From contig CAVRWX010000019.1 of the NCBI GenBank assembly GCA_963725035.1, positions 124,001 through 188,000 of the forward strand: DNA of 64,000 nt, read 5' to 3'. The notes beneath the pieces were generated by a model. It was not told the DNA's origin. It did not search any database and saw only the letters and a program-made list of their open reading frames with translations. Of this stretch, positions 51,345-59,318 are shown one piece after another (positions within the stretch are counted from its first letter, which is position 1; each line of letters starts with the position of its first letter). The translations under genes and the position numbers were made by a program. Source of the DNA: JALZKA01 sp963725035. Its GTDB lineage: Bacteria; Actinomycetota; Thermoleophilia; Solirubrobacterales; 70-9.

Positions 51345-51928
51345 GCGCGCGGATCGCGACCGCAGTCGGCGAGGCTCTCGAGGGCATCGCCGGCAACACC
51401 TCGCGCCGCGGCTTCATCGCCCGAGTCGGGGGGGCGATGATGGCGGCCACCGCGGGCAGCATCGTCGGCCGCGCGATCGAACCGGGCGAGGCCGACGCGT
51501 ACCACTTCTGCGGGCACATCTTCACGACTGGATCGTGCGTTCACCCGAAGGGCACCCCGCGGATCAACGCGGACGGCTGGCCGCTTGATGCGACCACGGG
51601 CAAGGACATCGACAACCTCGGCCGCTTCATCAACAAGAATGGCCTTCCGGTCGACGGGAACGGGAACGTCCTGCAGGACCCCGACGGCCGCCCGATGCCG
51701 CCCGCCCCCCGGACCAAGGTCTGCGATGAGACCGGGCGCCAGTACAGGATCAACACCCAGATCGACGGCGCCTGGTACCGCTGCTGCGGCGGCACCGTCA
51801 GGAAGCTCGTCGACTGCTGCTCGCAGTCGAATACGCGCATCAACGGCGACGCCTCTCTGACCGGCTACTGCTTCTCAGGCCGCAAGGTGTTCTGCGTCAT
51901 GTACTTCCAGACGAAGGTGCCGTGCTAG
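51341..51928 (+). CDS. Tat-exported Cys-rich protein resembling methylamine dehydrogenase light chain
   Basis: 195 aa. The only in-frame start near the 5' end is CTG at 51341, overlapping the MauE stop as CTGA; the family of overlaps here (ATGA, GTGA, TTGA) supports it. A Tat signal follows (TSRRGFIARVGG, RR at 22-23). The mature part has ten Cys (57, 66, 128, 148, 149, 159, 160, 177, 185, 195), with CDETGRQYRIN..WYRCCGG similar in pattern to the MauA C..DGKDY...CCG region. Trp at the two positions I expect for the TTQ cofactor is not seen (only W80 and W145), so it may be non-catalytic or use another cofactor. Confidence 0.7.
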   Translation: MSARIATAVGEALEGIAGNTSRRGFIARVGGAMMAATAGSIVGRAIEPGEADAYHFCGHIFTTGSCVHPKGTPRINADGWPLDATTGKDIDNLGRFINKNGLPVDGNGNVLQDPDGRPMPPAPRTKVCDETGRQYRINTQIDGAWYRCCGGTVRKLVDCCSQSNTRINGDASLTGYCFSGRKVFCVMYFQTKVPC

Positions 51929-51930
51929 CG

Positions 51931-53340
51931 ATGGACGCGGGAGTGATTATCGCCCTCGTCGTCGCCGGCCTTCTGATCGGCGCGACCGGCACCTGGTCGC
52001 CCTGCGGCTTCTCGATGATCGAGACGATCGGGCCGACGGGCCACACCGGAGGCCTGCCGACGACGCTTGCGGCCTGCGCGACCTTCTTCCCCGGCGCAGT
52101 CGTGGGCGCCCTCTTCACCTTCGGCGGCATCTCCCTCGTCGGCGCCGCGATCCCCGGCGAGGCCGGATGGCTCTCATACACAGTCGCGGGCGTCGTCGCG
52201 CTCGTCGCCGCGATCGCCGAGGCGCGGGGCAGGCGCATCGCGCCGCAGATCCGCCGCCAGCTCCCCGAGCACTGGCGCCGCATCATGCCGATGCCGGTCG
52301 CCGCGGCCCTCTACGGGATCCTGCTCGGGCTCGGCTTCACGACCTTCGTCCTCACGTTCGGCGTGTGGGCGCTCGCCGGGATCTCGCTGGCGCTTGGCGA
52401 GCCGGCCGCCGGCCTCGCGATCGGTCTGGGCTTCGGCGTCGGGCGCGCGATCCCGATCGTCACGCTCGCGCCATTCGCCCACCGCCCCTTCGGCCGCAAG
52501 GCGATCACGCTGATGGCCGAGCGGCCCGAGATCTACCGCGTGATCCGCTTCGGTGACGCAATTGCCCTCGTCGTGGCGGCCACAGCGCTCACGTTCGCGG
52601 CAACCGCGCAGGCCGGCGTGAAGCAGGTCAGGAGCGCGTCCGATCCGTCGGTCGCCGGGCCCACCCTCGCCTTCGCCAAGGGACAGAGCGATGCCGCCTT
52701 CGTCACGGAGGGCCAGGGGCCCGAGGCGCTCATCGGCACCGATCCCTCGATCGCCGACAAGTTCGCCGCCGTGATCGACGGCCAGAACGTCCGCATCCTG
52801 GGACGCCCCGGTTTCGCCGAGGTCGATTCCTTCGGCGCGCCGGGCGTGGACGCAGTCGCGGTCTCCAACAACTGGATCACCTACAGGACACGGACCGATG
52901 GCCGCGACCGCCTGATCGCGCGCAAGCTCGACGATTCGGGAGAGGCGCGCAAGCCGAAGTCGATCGCCGCCGCCGGCCAGCCCAGCCAGGTGAGCCTGCC
53001 GGGGCTCGACGGCAACACGCTCGTCTACGCGATCCTGACCCGGAAGTCGAGCCGGATCGTCGAAGCATCCCTCAAGAAGATGAACCGCGACGTAGTGATC
53101 AGCTCAGAGTTCTCGCAGTTCTCGAACCCCTCGGTGCGCGGCTCGTCGCTCCTCTATGTCCGCGGCACGAGGGCCCACTGGGAGCTGCGCCTGAAGAAGC
53201 TCGGCAACAACGACCTCGGCAAGACGCTGACCACCCGCGACAGGCGGATCTGGTCCACGGCCTTGAGCGCCAAGCGCGCCTATTTCACCGTCCTCGAAGG
53301 AGGCACGCCCCGGGCGGACATCAACTCGATCCAGCGCTAG
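51931..53340 (+). CDS. DsbD/CcdA-like membrane domain fused to beta-propeller-like domain
   Basis: 469 aa from the ATG 3 nt after the previous stop. Residues 1-215: about six membrane helices with TGTWSPCGFSMIETIG (C25, as in the SPC of CcdA/DsbD) and a second Cys at 49 (LAACATFFPG); the usual partner Cys in the fourth helix is absent. Residues 225-469 are soluble, with repeated strand patterns (VAGPTLAFAKG, VAVSNNWITYRTRTDGRDRLIARKL, LPGLDGNTLVYAIL, RGSSLLYVRG) like a TolB-type propeller. Probably moves electrons or thiols across the membrane for the Cys-rich neighbour. Confidence 0.75.
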   Translation: MDAGVIIALVVAGLLIGATGTWSPCGFSMIETIGPTGHTGGLPTTLAACATFFPGAVVGALFTFGGISLVGAAIPGEAGWLSYTVAGVVALVAAIAEARGRRIAPQIRRQLPEHWRRIMPMPVAAALYGILLGLGFTTFVLTFGVWALAGISLALGEPAAGLAIGLGFGVGRAIPIVTLAPFAHRPFGRKAITLMAERPEIYRVIRFGDAIALVVAATALTFAATAQAGVKQVRSASDPSVAGPTLAFAKGQSDAAFVTEGQGPEALIGTDPSIADKFAAVIDGQNVRILGRPGFAEVDSFGAPGVDAVAVSNNWITYRTRTDGRDRLIARKLDDSGEARKPKSIAAAGQPSQVSLPGLDGNTLVYAILTRKSSRIVEASLKKMNRDVVISSEFSQFSNPSVRGSSLLYVRGTRAHWELRLKKLGNNDLGKTLTTRDRRIWSTALSAKRAYFTVLEGGTPRADINSIQR

Positions 53341-54029
53341 CTCGGCGGCTGGAGTGCTTCGAGCGGCACATCGGCGATGCCAACGGCGCGGTAGAGCGTC
53401 GCGCTTGGCTTGACGACTAACCACGTGTCACCGGACCGGGCGAGGTAGATGATGTCGTCCTCGATCGTCGGCTCGCGGACGTCGGCGTACTCGGTGAAGA
53501 CCGTCGCGACCACTCGTGCCGAGTCACCGTCGATCTGCGCCGAGACGTCCTGGGTCATCTCCGAGTGGGCCCACACGGGCTGACCACGGTTGTCGCGATA
53601 GCCGAACGAGCCCTCGAGCGACGCGGGGCACGACCCGCTTTCAACGGGGAGCTCCAACGTGTCGAGGCCGCCAGCGACGAACGCGCCGCAGACTTCGCGC
53701 CCATTGCGCTCGTCGATTGCCTCGACGTATGAGCGTGCGGCCCCGGCCGCGGCCACTTCGTCGTCGCTAGACGGCGAGGGACCGCTCGGCCCCGGCGTGA
53801 GCCCCTCGGGGTCGTCCTCGGTCGGCGGCAGCTCGGGCTCGTTGCCATTGCCGCCGCCATTTGCGTCGTCGATGGGTTCCAGCGGGATCTCGTCGCCGGT
53901 CGTCTCGGCAGCAGTCGTTTCCGGAGCAGGATCGTCGTCCTCGAAGATCCCGGTTGCGAGCCCAGCGCCGAGGCCGATCAGGAGCGCGGCGACGACGAGG
54001 GTGGCGGTGCGAAGGCGAAACTGGTCCAC
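53337..54029 (-). CDS. membrane-anchored protein with extracytoplasmic NTF2-like domain
   Basis: 230 aa from a GTG at 54029 with the membrane anchor immediately after (FRLRTATLVVAALLIGLGAGLATG). An acidic Pro/Thr/Ser linker (30-95) leads to a domain AAAGAARSYVEAIDERNGREVCGAFVAGG...VVATVFTEYADVREPTIEDDIIYLARSGDTWLVVKPSATLYRA, which resembles small extracytoplasmic NTF2/SnoaL-like domains. Two cysteines may pair. No catalytic motif. Convergent with the propeller gene with 4-nt overlap. Confidence 0.68.
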   Translation of the reverse strand: MDQFRLRTATLVVAALLIGLGAGLATGIFEDDDPAPETTAAETTGDEIPLEPIDDANGGGNGNEPELPPTEDDPEGLTPGPSGPSPSSDDEVAAAGAARSYVEAIDERNGREVCGAFVAGGLDTLELPVESGSCPASLEGSFGYRDNRGQPVWAHSEMTQDVSAQIDGDSARVVATVFTEYADVREPTIEDDIIYLARSGDTWLVVKPSATLYRAVGIADVPLEALQPPS

Positions 54030-54180
54030 CCGTCCAATATGGCAAGGCCAGGAAAACGCTCCCGCAATTTGCGGCGATCCGGATCCTGCGTTTCCGTCCC
54101 GGGCGCCGCTTAGTCTCGCGTTCGCGATGGGGAGTCCAGCTGCATCACCGAGTCCGGCGGCTGACGGTAACCTCGCCTCC

Positions 54181-55107
54181 ATGAGCCATTTGCGCTCGGT
54201 GCCTGACCCGCGCCCGCCCTCGAAGGAACTTGCCCGCGGTGAGGTCGAGCCGACGATCGCCGAGCTCGAGCGCTGGGCGACCGTTCACCGCCTGGATTGC
54301 GTGCGGATGCTTGCCGTCGCGAAGTCGGGCCATCTGGACTCGTCGCTCTCTGCGGCCGACATCGTCTCCGCGCTCTACAACAGAGTCCTTCGCCACGACC
54401 CCGAGAATCCGGCGTGGCCCGAGCGCGACCGATTCGTCCTCTGCAAGGGCCACGCAGCGCCGATCCAGTACGCGGCGCTCGCGCACCACGGCTACTTCCC
54501 GCACGAGGACCTCCAGGGCCTGCGCAAGATCGGCGCGCCGCTTCAGGGCCATCCCGACATGAACAAGACAGCAGGGGTCGAGGTCTCGACCGGCTCGCTC
54601 GGCCAGGGCCTCTCGATGTGCGTGGGAATCGGCCTGGCGCTTCGCCTCGACGGCCTGGAAGACACCGCACATATCTTCGGCGTCCTCTCCGACGGCGACT
54701 GCCAGGAGGGCCAGACCTGGGAGGCCGCGACGTCGGCGGCCCACTTCGGCCTCACCAACATCACCGCGATCGTCGACTACAACCACCTCCAGACCGACGG
54801 CACGACCGAGCAGGTCATGGACATCGGCGACGTGCGCGCCAAGTTCGAGTCGTTCGGGTGGGACTCCATCCAGATCGACGGCCACGACATGGAGGCGATC
54901 GTCAAGGCGCTCGAGCGCAGCCGCACCCTCGACCGGCCGGCGGCGATCGTCGCGCAGACCAAGAAGGGCCGCGGCGTTTCCTTCATGGAGGGCCGCTTTG
55001 GCTTCCATGGCAAGCCACCCTCTCCCGAGCAGGCGGTCGAGGCGCTCGAGGAGCTCGAGGCCCGCCTCGAGGAGCAGACCGCTGCGATCGAAGGCGCCGC
55101 GCCCTGA
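54181..55107 (+). CDS. transketolase, N-terminal (TPP-binding) subunit
   Basis: 308 aa from the ATG at 54181. Motifs: AKSGHLDSSLSAADIVSALY, KGHAAPIQYAALAHHGYF, TGSLGQGLSMCVGIGLAL and the TPP motif LSDGDCQEGQTWEAATSAAHFGLTNITAIVDYN. Split transketolases occur in many archaea and actinobacteria and transfer two-carbon units in the pentose phosphate network; some relatives act in other pathways (apiose or DXP-like). The upstream same-frame extension to 53659 overlaps an opposite-strand gene and is not coding. Stop and next start overlap as TGATG. Confidence 0.9.
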   Translation: MSHLRSVPDPRPPSKELARGEVEPTIAELERWATVHRLDCVRMLAVAKSGHLDSSLSAADIVSALYNRVLRHDPENPAWPERDRFVLCKGHAAPIQYAALAHHGYFPHEDLQGLRKIGAPLQGHPDMNKTAGVEVSTGSLGQGLSMCVGIGLALRLDGLEDTAHIFGVLSDGDCQEGQTWEAATSAAHFGLTNITAIVDYNHLQTDGTTEQVMDIGDVRAKFESFGWDSIQIDGHDMEAIVKALERSRTLDRPAAIVAQTKKGRGVSFMEGRFGFHGKPPSPEQAVEALEELEARLEEQTAAIEGAAP

Positions 55108-56099
55108 TGGCAGGCAAGTCTGAGCCGAGCGCGACCCGTAACGCCTACGGCGCGGCGCTGGTCGAGCTGGGCGAGGCGCACGAGGACGTCGTCGCGCTCG
55201 ACGCCGACCTTTCGGTCTCGACCCAGTCGGCGAAGTTCGGCGAGGCGTTTCCGGACCGTTTCTTCAACGTCGGCGCGGCCGAGGCGAACATGATGTCGAT
55301 GGCCTGCGGGCTCGCCGCGACCGGCAAGCGCCCCTACGCATCCACCTTCGCGATCTTCGCCACCGGCCGCGCGTACGACCAGATCCGGCTCGGCATCGCC
55401 CACAACGAGCTGCCGGTGAAGATCTGCGCCTCGCACGGCGGCGTCTCGCTGGGCGAGGACGGTGCGTCCCACCAGATGATCGAGGACATCGCGCTGATGC
55501 GCGTGATGCCGAACATGACGGTGGTCGTCCCGGCCGACTACAACCAGGCCTACCGCGCGACGCTTGAGTCCTATGAGTCGGACGAGCCGCAGTACCTCCG
55601 CTTCGGCCGGCCCGCAACGCCGGTGGTCTACGAGGACGTGCCCGAGACGCTAGGCACCGGCGTCGACGTCCTGCGCGAAGGCAAGGACATCTCGCTCTTC
55701 GCAACCGGCCACATGGTCTGGCGCGCGCTCGAGGCGGCCGATTCGCTCGAGGCCGAGGACGGGATCGAGGCCGAGGTCGTGAACGTCTCGATCATCAAGC
55801 CCATCCACTCGGAGTCCGTCCTCGAGTCGATCGCGAAGACGGGCGTTGCCGTCACCGCCGAGGAGCACCGCGTCGTTGGCGGCCTCGCGGACGCGGTGCG
55901 CCACGTCGCGGCCGAGCAGCACCCCGTTCCGATCTTCGCCGTCGGCATGGGCGACGAGTTCGGCATCTCGGGCACGGGCGAGGCGTGCATGGAGCACTTC
56001 GGCCTCACCGCCCGCGGCATCGCCGACCGCGCGCGCGAGGCGCTTCTCCTCAAGCCGATCGTCTCGCACCCGCCGCTTTTCGGGCCGGACTGGACCTAG
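55107..56099 (+). CDS. transketolase, C-terminal (pyrimidine-binding) subunit
   Basis: 330 aa. DRFFNVGAAEANMMSMACGLAATGKRPYASTFAIFATGRAYDQIR carries the catalytic Glu (GAAEANM); ICASHGGVSLGEDGASHQMIEDIALMRVMPNM is the typical transketolase/DXS middle; the C-terminal domain VTAEEHRVVGGLADAV follows. Completes the enzyme with the preceding gene (overlap of one base). Convergent with the DUF4383 gene. Confidence 0.92.
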   Translation: MAGKSEPSATRNAYGAALVELGEAHEDVVALDADLSVSTQSAKFGEAFPDRFFNVGAAEANMMSMACGLAATGKRPYASTFAIFATGRAYDQIRLGIAHNELPVKICASHGGVSLGEDGASHQMIEDIALMRVMPNMTVVVPADYNQAYRATLESYESDEPQYLRFGRPATPVVYEDVPETLGTGVDVLREGKDISLFATGHMVWRALEAADSLEAEDGIEAEVVNVSIIKPIHSESVLESIAKTGVAVTAEEHRVVGGLADAVRHVAAEQHPVPIFAVGMGDEFGISGTGEACMEHFGLTARGIADRAREALLLKPIVSHPPLFGPDWT

Positions 56100-56677
56100 C
56101 GTCTGGCGACGGGCCGCTCCTCGCGGTCGTCGACGCCATCGCGGTCCCGGTCAACCACCGGAGCGCGGTGCTCGTGTCGGTCGTCGACGCCATCGCGGTC
56201 CCGGTCCCGGTCAGCCACGACGTGGTGCTGGCGGTCTTCGCCGACCCGCGGCGCGAACACGTTGAGAACGAGCAGGACTGCGGCGATGCCCCAGCCGAGC
56301 TCGGTCAGCCAGTTCGCGGCTGCGAGCCCGAGGACGTCGCCGTCGATCCACCCGATCAGCGCCGCCGCACCGAGCCCGAGTCCGACGACGAGGCTAAAAC
56401 CCTTGGCGAGCGCGTGCTGTGCGGCTCCGAAGAGCAGAAGGGCACCCGCGGTGATCGTGATCCATGCCGTCCAGCCGTTCCATTCGAACCCGATGAACTC
56501 GTCGCTGGTGACGTCCGCGTCCGGGAACCCCGCGGTCGCGAAGTTGATTGGGTCGTCGCCGCCTGAGATGAGCATGATCAAGCCGAACGTGGCGAGGATC
56601 GTCCCGATGATGTAGGCGGGCCCACGGGCCAAGCCCGTGCCCCTGTCGTACGTCGTGGTCTCTCTGCGAAACGCCAT
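56096..56677 (-). CDS. DUF4383-like four-helix membrane protein with Asp/Arg tail
   Basis: 193 aa from an ATG behind GGAAGGAA. Four membrane segments (AYIIGTILATFGLIMLIS; WTAWITITAGALLLFGAA; FSLVVGLGLGAAALIGWI; LTELGWGIAAVLLVLNVF) match the DUF4383 pattern. The tail after PRVGED is charged and holds two DRDRDGVDD units, each a DxDxDGxxD calcium-loop-like sequence. The tail is encoded by a ~29-bp direct DNA repeat (units near 56124 and 56180). Function unknown. Confidence 0.78.
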   Translation of the reverse strand: MAFRRETTTYDRGTGLARGPAYIIGTILATFGLIMLISGGDDPINFATAGFPDADVTSDEFIGFEWNGWTAWITITAGALLLFGAAQHALAKGFSLVVGLGLGAAALIGWIDGDVLGLAAANWLTELGWGIAAVLLVLNVFAPRVGEDRQHHVVADRDRDRDGVDDRHEHRAPVVDRDRDGVDDREERPVARR

Positions 56678-56754
56678 TTGGATTCCTTCCCTTGGACCCG
56701 CCGGGGCCATCTGGCCTCGGCTCCTCACGCAGGGATACCCAGGGATGGGAGTGC

Positions 56755-57324
56755 TTAACGCGGCGGGATCAGTTCCGCCAGCCTCGCCGCGACGATTCCG
56801 AAGGCGAAGTAGAGGGCGGGTAGCCACTCGGCGACGCCGAAGAGCCCGTCGGCCGACGGTGCGTACATCGCGAGGTCGGCCTCGACGATCAGGATCTCGG
56901 CAAGCGGGCCCAGGATCGCGGCCAGGACGGCGCAGACGAGGGCGGGGATGCCGCCGCCGAACCGCGCCGCGATCAGGATCGCGAGCGACCAGATGAGGAC
57001 GGTGGCGGCGAGCGGGTCCTCGTCGGTGACGACGGCGGTGAGCGCGTAGAGCGCGATCACGCTCGCGATCGCCGCCGCGGCCTCGACGGGGCTGTGGCCG
57101 GGGCGGGGAGGGCCGAGGCGCAGGCGCGTCTCGCCCGTGGCCACGGTGGCGAGCCCGACGGCGATCGGGAACCACAGCTGGCTCTTCCAGATGAACGGGA
57201 AGGTGTCGTCGAGATACGTGGTGGTTCCCGTGGCCACGTGGCACGCGTCGCCGATGAGCCCCCCGGCGGCCCCGACCGCGAACAAGATCAACGCTTGGCG
57301 AGGGCTCAGGCGCACGGCGCGCAC
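56755..57324 (-). CDS. integral membrane protein, unknown function
   Basis: About 189 aa from a GTG at 57324 (GTG 57315 also possible). Five or six hydrophobic helices: ALILFAVGAAGGLIGDACHV, LWFPIAVGLATVAT, AAAAIASVIALYALTAVV, TVLIWSLAILIAARFGGGIPALVCAVLAAILGPLAEI and GLFGVAEWLPALYFAFGIVAA. The HVATGTTTYLDDTFPFIWKSQLWFP loop and embedded Glu/His suggest a small enzyme-like or carrier protein; I do not recognise the family with certainty. A TTG-started extension would run into palindrome P2. Confidence 0.7.
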   Translation of the reverse strand: MRAVRLSPRQALILFAVGAAGGLIGDACHVATGTTTYLDDTFPFIWKSQLWFPIAVGLATVATGETRLRLGPPRPGHSPVEAAAAIASVIALYALTAVVTDEDPLAATVLIWSLAILIAARFGGGIPALVCAVLAAILGPLAEILIVEADLAMYAPSADGLFGVAEWLPALYFAFGIVAARLAELIPPR

Positions 57325-57338
57325 CCTACCTGGGACCC

Positions 57339-57382
57339 AAACGTCCAACGCTGTGCCCTATAGGGGGTGACGTTGGACGTTT
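57339..57382. repeat. CCCTATAGGG-centred palindrome, copy P2
   Basis: AAACGTCCAACG (57339-57350) and CGTTGGACGTTT (57371-57382) form a perfect 12-bp outer arm around the core CCCTATAGGG (57356-57365), with five unmatched bases each side. Same plan and ACGTCC start as P1 after prfB, but different bases in the outer arm. Upstream of ftsE and of the divergent membrane-protein gene. Confidence 0.75.
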
Positions 57383-57397
57383 CGCCTCTCCGGGCGG

Positions 57398-57486
57398 GCG
57401 CAAGTTTCCTTGCGCTTAGGGTTTCGTTAGCGTCCGCTCACAATCTTCGCTAAGCTTCTCGCAAGCTCCAAGGTGGCCGTCACCTT
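57398..57486 (+). promoter_or_regulatory. ftsE leader with two hairpins
   Basis: Hairpin one GCGCAAG/CTTGCGC with TTTC loop (57398-57415). Hairpin two AAGGTG/CACCTT with five-base loop (57470-57486). The ftsE ribosome binding site AAAGGA follows at about 57503, outside both. No clear sigma-A promoter; these may be leader structures or attenuator elements. Confidence 0.4.
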
Positions 57487-57516
57487 GCAGGGGAATCGGC
57501 CCAAAGGAACCCACGC

Positions 57517-58407
57517 ATGCCCGAAGAAGGATCTCAGCCTATGGCCCTCACACGCTCACGCTCTTCTCGCGGCCGTGCCCGCGGGCACGACGCTTCAACC
57601 CGCTATGAGTCGCGCACCGGCGCGCCGGCTCCGAAGCCGCCGATCGTCGCGCTCAAGGACGCGACCGTCGTCTACCCCGGCGGCCACGTGGCGCTCGAGC
57701 GCGTGACGCTCGAGGTCAGCCGTGGCGAGTTCGCCTTCGTCGTCGGTCCTACGGGTTGCGGCAAGTCGACCCTGATCAAGCTCCTCATCCGCGAGGTCGA
57801 GCCCGCATCGGGCGAGGTTGAGATCGCGGGGCACGACATCAACGGCATGCCTATGTCTCGTGTGCCAAAGCTCCGCCGCCGGATCGGCACCGTCTTCCAG
57901 GACTTCAAGCTCCTTCCCAACCGCAACGTCTACGACAACGTCGCGTATGCGCTCCAGGTGATCGGCGCATCGCGTGGGGAGATCCGCCGCAAGACGCCGG
58001 AGATCATCCGCCTCGTCGGCCTCCAGTCGAAGATCCACAACTACCCGGACCAGCTATCGGGCGGCGAGCAGCAGCGCGTCTCGATCGCGCGCGCGTTCGT
58101 CAACCACCCGCCACTCCTCTTGGCCGACGAACCCACCGGAAACCTCGATCCCGAGACATCCATCGGGATCATGCAGCTGCTCTACCGGATCAACCGCACC
58201 GGCACCACCGTCCTGGTCGTAACGCACGACCGCGAGATGGTGGACAAGATGCGCCGCCGCGTGATCCAGCTCGAGGAAGGGCGCCTGATCCGCGACGAGG
58301 TCTCGGGCGGCTACCACGACGAGTCGACCCGCGAGTTCGCGGCACGACTCCATCGTGAGCTCGATGTCGAGCCGTCCACCGGCGTCAACGACATCCTGGA
58401 CTGGTAG
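57517..58407 (+). CDS. ftsE: cell-division ATP-binding protein FtsE
   Basis: 296 aa. Walker A GPTGCGKST at 77-85, signature LSGGEQQRVSIARA, Walker B LLLADEPTGNLD, H-loop VVTHDREMV. Compared with the usual ~220-230 aa it has a ~40-residue basic/disordered N-terminal extension (LTRSRSSRGRARGHDASTRYES) and a ~30-residue tail. An internal start is possible, but AAAGGA precisely before 57517 supports the long form. With FtsX it regulates peptidoglycan hydrolases at the septum. Two nt before ftsX. Confidence 0.93.
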   Translation: MPEEGSQPMALTRSRSSRGRARGHDASTRYESRTGAPAPKPPIVALKDATVVYPGGHVALERVTLEVSRGEFAFVVGPTGCGKSTLIKLLIREVEPASGEVEIAGHDINGMPMSRVPKLRRRIGTVFQDFKLLPNRNVYDNVAYALQVIGASRGEIRRKTPEIIRLVGLQSKIHNYPDQLSGGEQQRVSIARAFVNHPPLLLADEPTGNLDPETSIGIMQLLYRINRTGTTVLVVTHDREMVDKMRRRVIQLEEGRLIRDEVSGGYHDESTREFAARLHRELDVEPSTGVNDILDW

Positions 58408-58409
58408 CC

Positions 58410-59318
58410 ATGAGCCGCGCCGTCTTCTTCATCTCCGAGGCCTTCCGCGCGCTGCGTCGCTCGGCCGCGCCGTCGATCGCCGCGATCGTGACGATCGTCG
58501 TCACGACCCTGCTTCTTGGCGTCCTGATCCCGGTGCTGAAGGCATCCGGTGACAAGGCCCAGGACGTCCGCGACCAGATCGGCCTGAACGTCTTCCTCTA
58601 CAACGACGCCTCGCGCGGCGAGATTGACGCGCTCGGCGCCGAGCTCGAGACTCTCCCGCACGTCGAGTCCGTCGACTACGTGTCGCGCAAGGAGGCCGTC
58701 GAGATCCTCGCCGGCCGCGTCGAGGGCGAGCTCTCCGAATCGCTCAACGAGCTGAACTCGAACCCGCTGCCGCCTTCGTTCGCGATCGACATCGACAGCC
58801 CGACCGACCTGGGCGCCGTCACGGCTGCGATCACGAAGACGGGCCCGTCAGGAGACCGCCAGCCGATCAGCCCGATCGTCGACGAGGTCCGCGACGCCCG
58901 CCAGGACGCTTCGAAGATCACCCGCGTGACCGGCGCGGTGACGGTCGTGCTCGCGATCCTCTCTGTGCTCCTCCTGATCGCCTCGCTCATGCTCGTCGGC
59001 AACACGATCCGCCTCTCGATCTATGCGCGGCGGCGTGAGGTCGAGGTCATGAGGCTTGTCGGCGCCACGAACTGGTTCATCCGCTGGCCCTTCATGATCG
59101 AGGGCGTCATCGTCGGCCTGACCGGCGCGGCTATTGCGGTGGGCATACTTTGGCTCGGAAAGGTGACCGTCGTAGACCCGCTCTCAGACAACCTGAATCT
59201 TGTGGACTCCCTCTCGACCATGGGCTTCATGCCCCTGGTGATCATCCTCGTCTCATCGGCGATGATCGTGTCCGCCCTCGGAAGCGGCATCACTCTGCGC
59301 CGCTTCTTGAGGGTTTGA
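58410..59318 (+). CDS. ftsX: cell-division protein FtsX
   Basis: 302 aa. First helix APSIAAIVTIVVTTLLLGVLIPV, a ~130-aa extracytoplasmic domain (NVFLYNDASRGEIDALGAELETLPHVESVDYVSRKEA...), then three helices including VLAILSVLLLIASLMLVGNTIRLSIYARRREVEVMRLVGATNWFIRWPFMIEG, the FtsX/MacB consensus. Membrane partner of FtsE; the external loop would activate a hydrolase such as the M23 protein at 28772 (inference). Overlaps ctpA as TTGA. Confidence 0.95.
   Translation: MSRAVFFISEAFRALRRSAAPSIAAIVTIVVTTLLLGVLIPVLKASGDKAQDVRDQIGLNVFLYNDASRGEIDALGAELETLPHVESVDYVSRKEAVEILAGRVEGELSESLNELNSNPLPPSFAIDIDSPTDLGAVTAAITKTGPSGDRQPISPIVDEVRDARQDASKITRVTGAVTVVLAILSVLLLIASLMLVGNTIRLSIYARRREVEVMRLVGATNWFIRWPFMIEGVIVGLTGAAIAVGILWLGKVTVVDPLSDNLNLVDSLSTMGFMPLVIILVSSAMIVSALGSGITLRRFLRV

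Noticed and set aside
50387..51928. 513-codon frame ending in the MauA-like protein
   Set aside because: The first ~318 codons overlap the MauE fusion in another frame. The real protein starts close to the Tat signal at 51341.
43053..57382. 43-57 kb segment as a phage or integrative island
   Set aside because: No integrase, transposase, phage or conjugation gene, no tRNA junction, and gene content is housekeeping-like with the same base composition as its surroundings.
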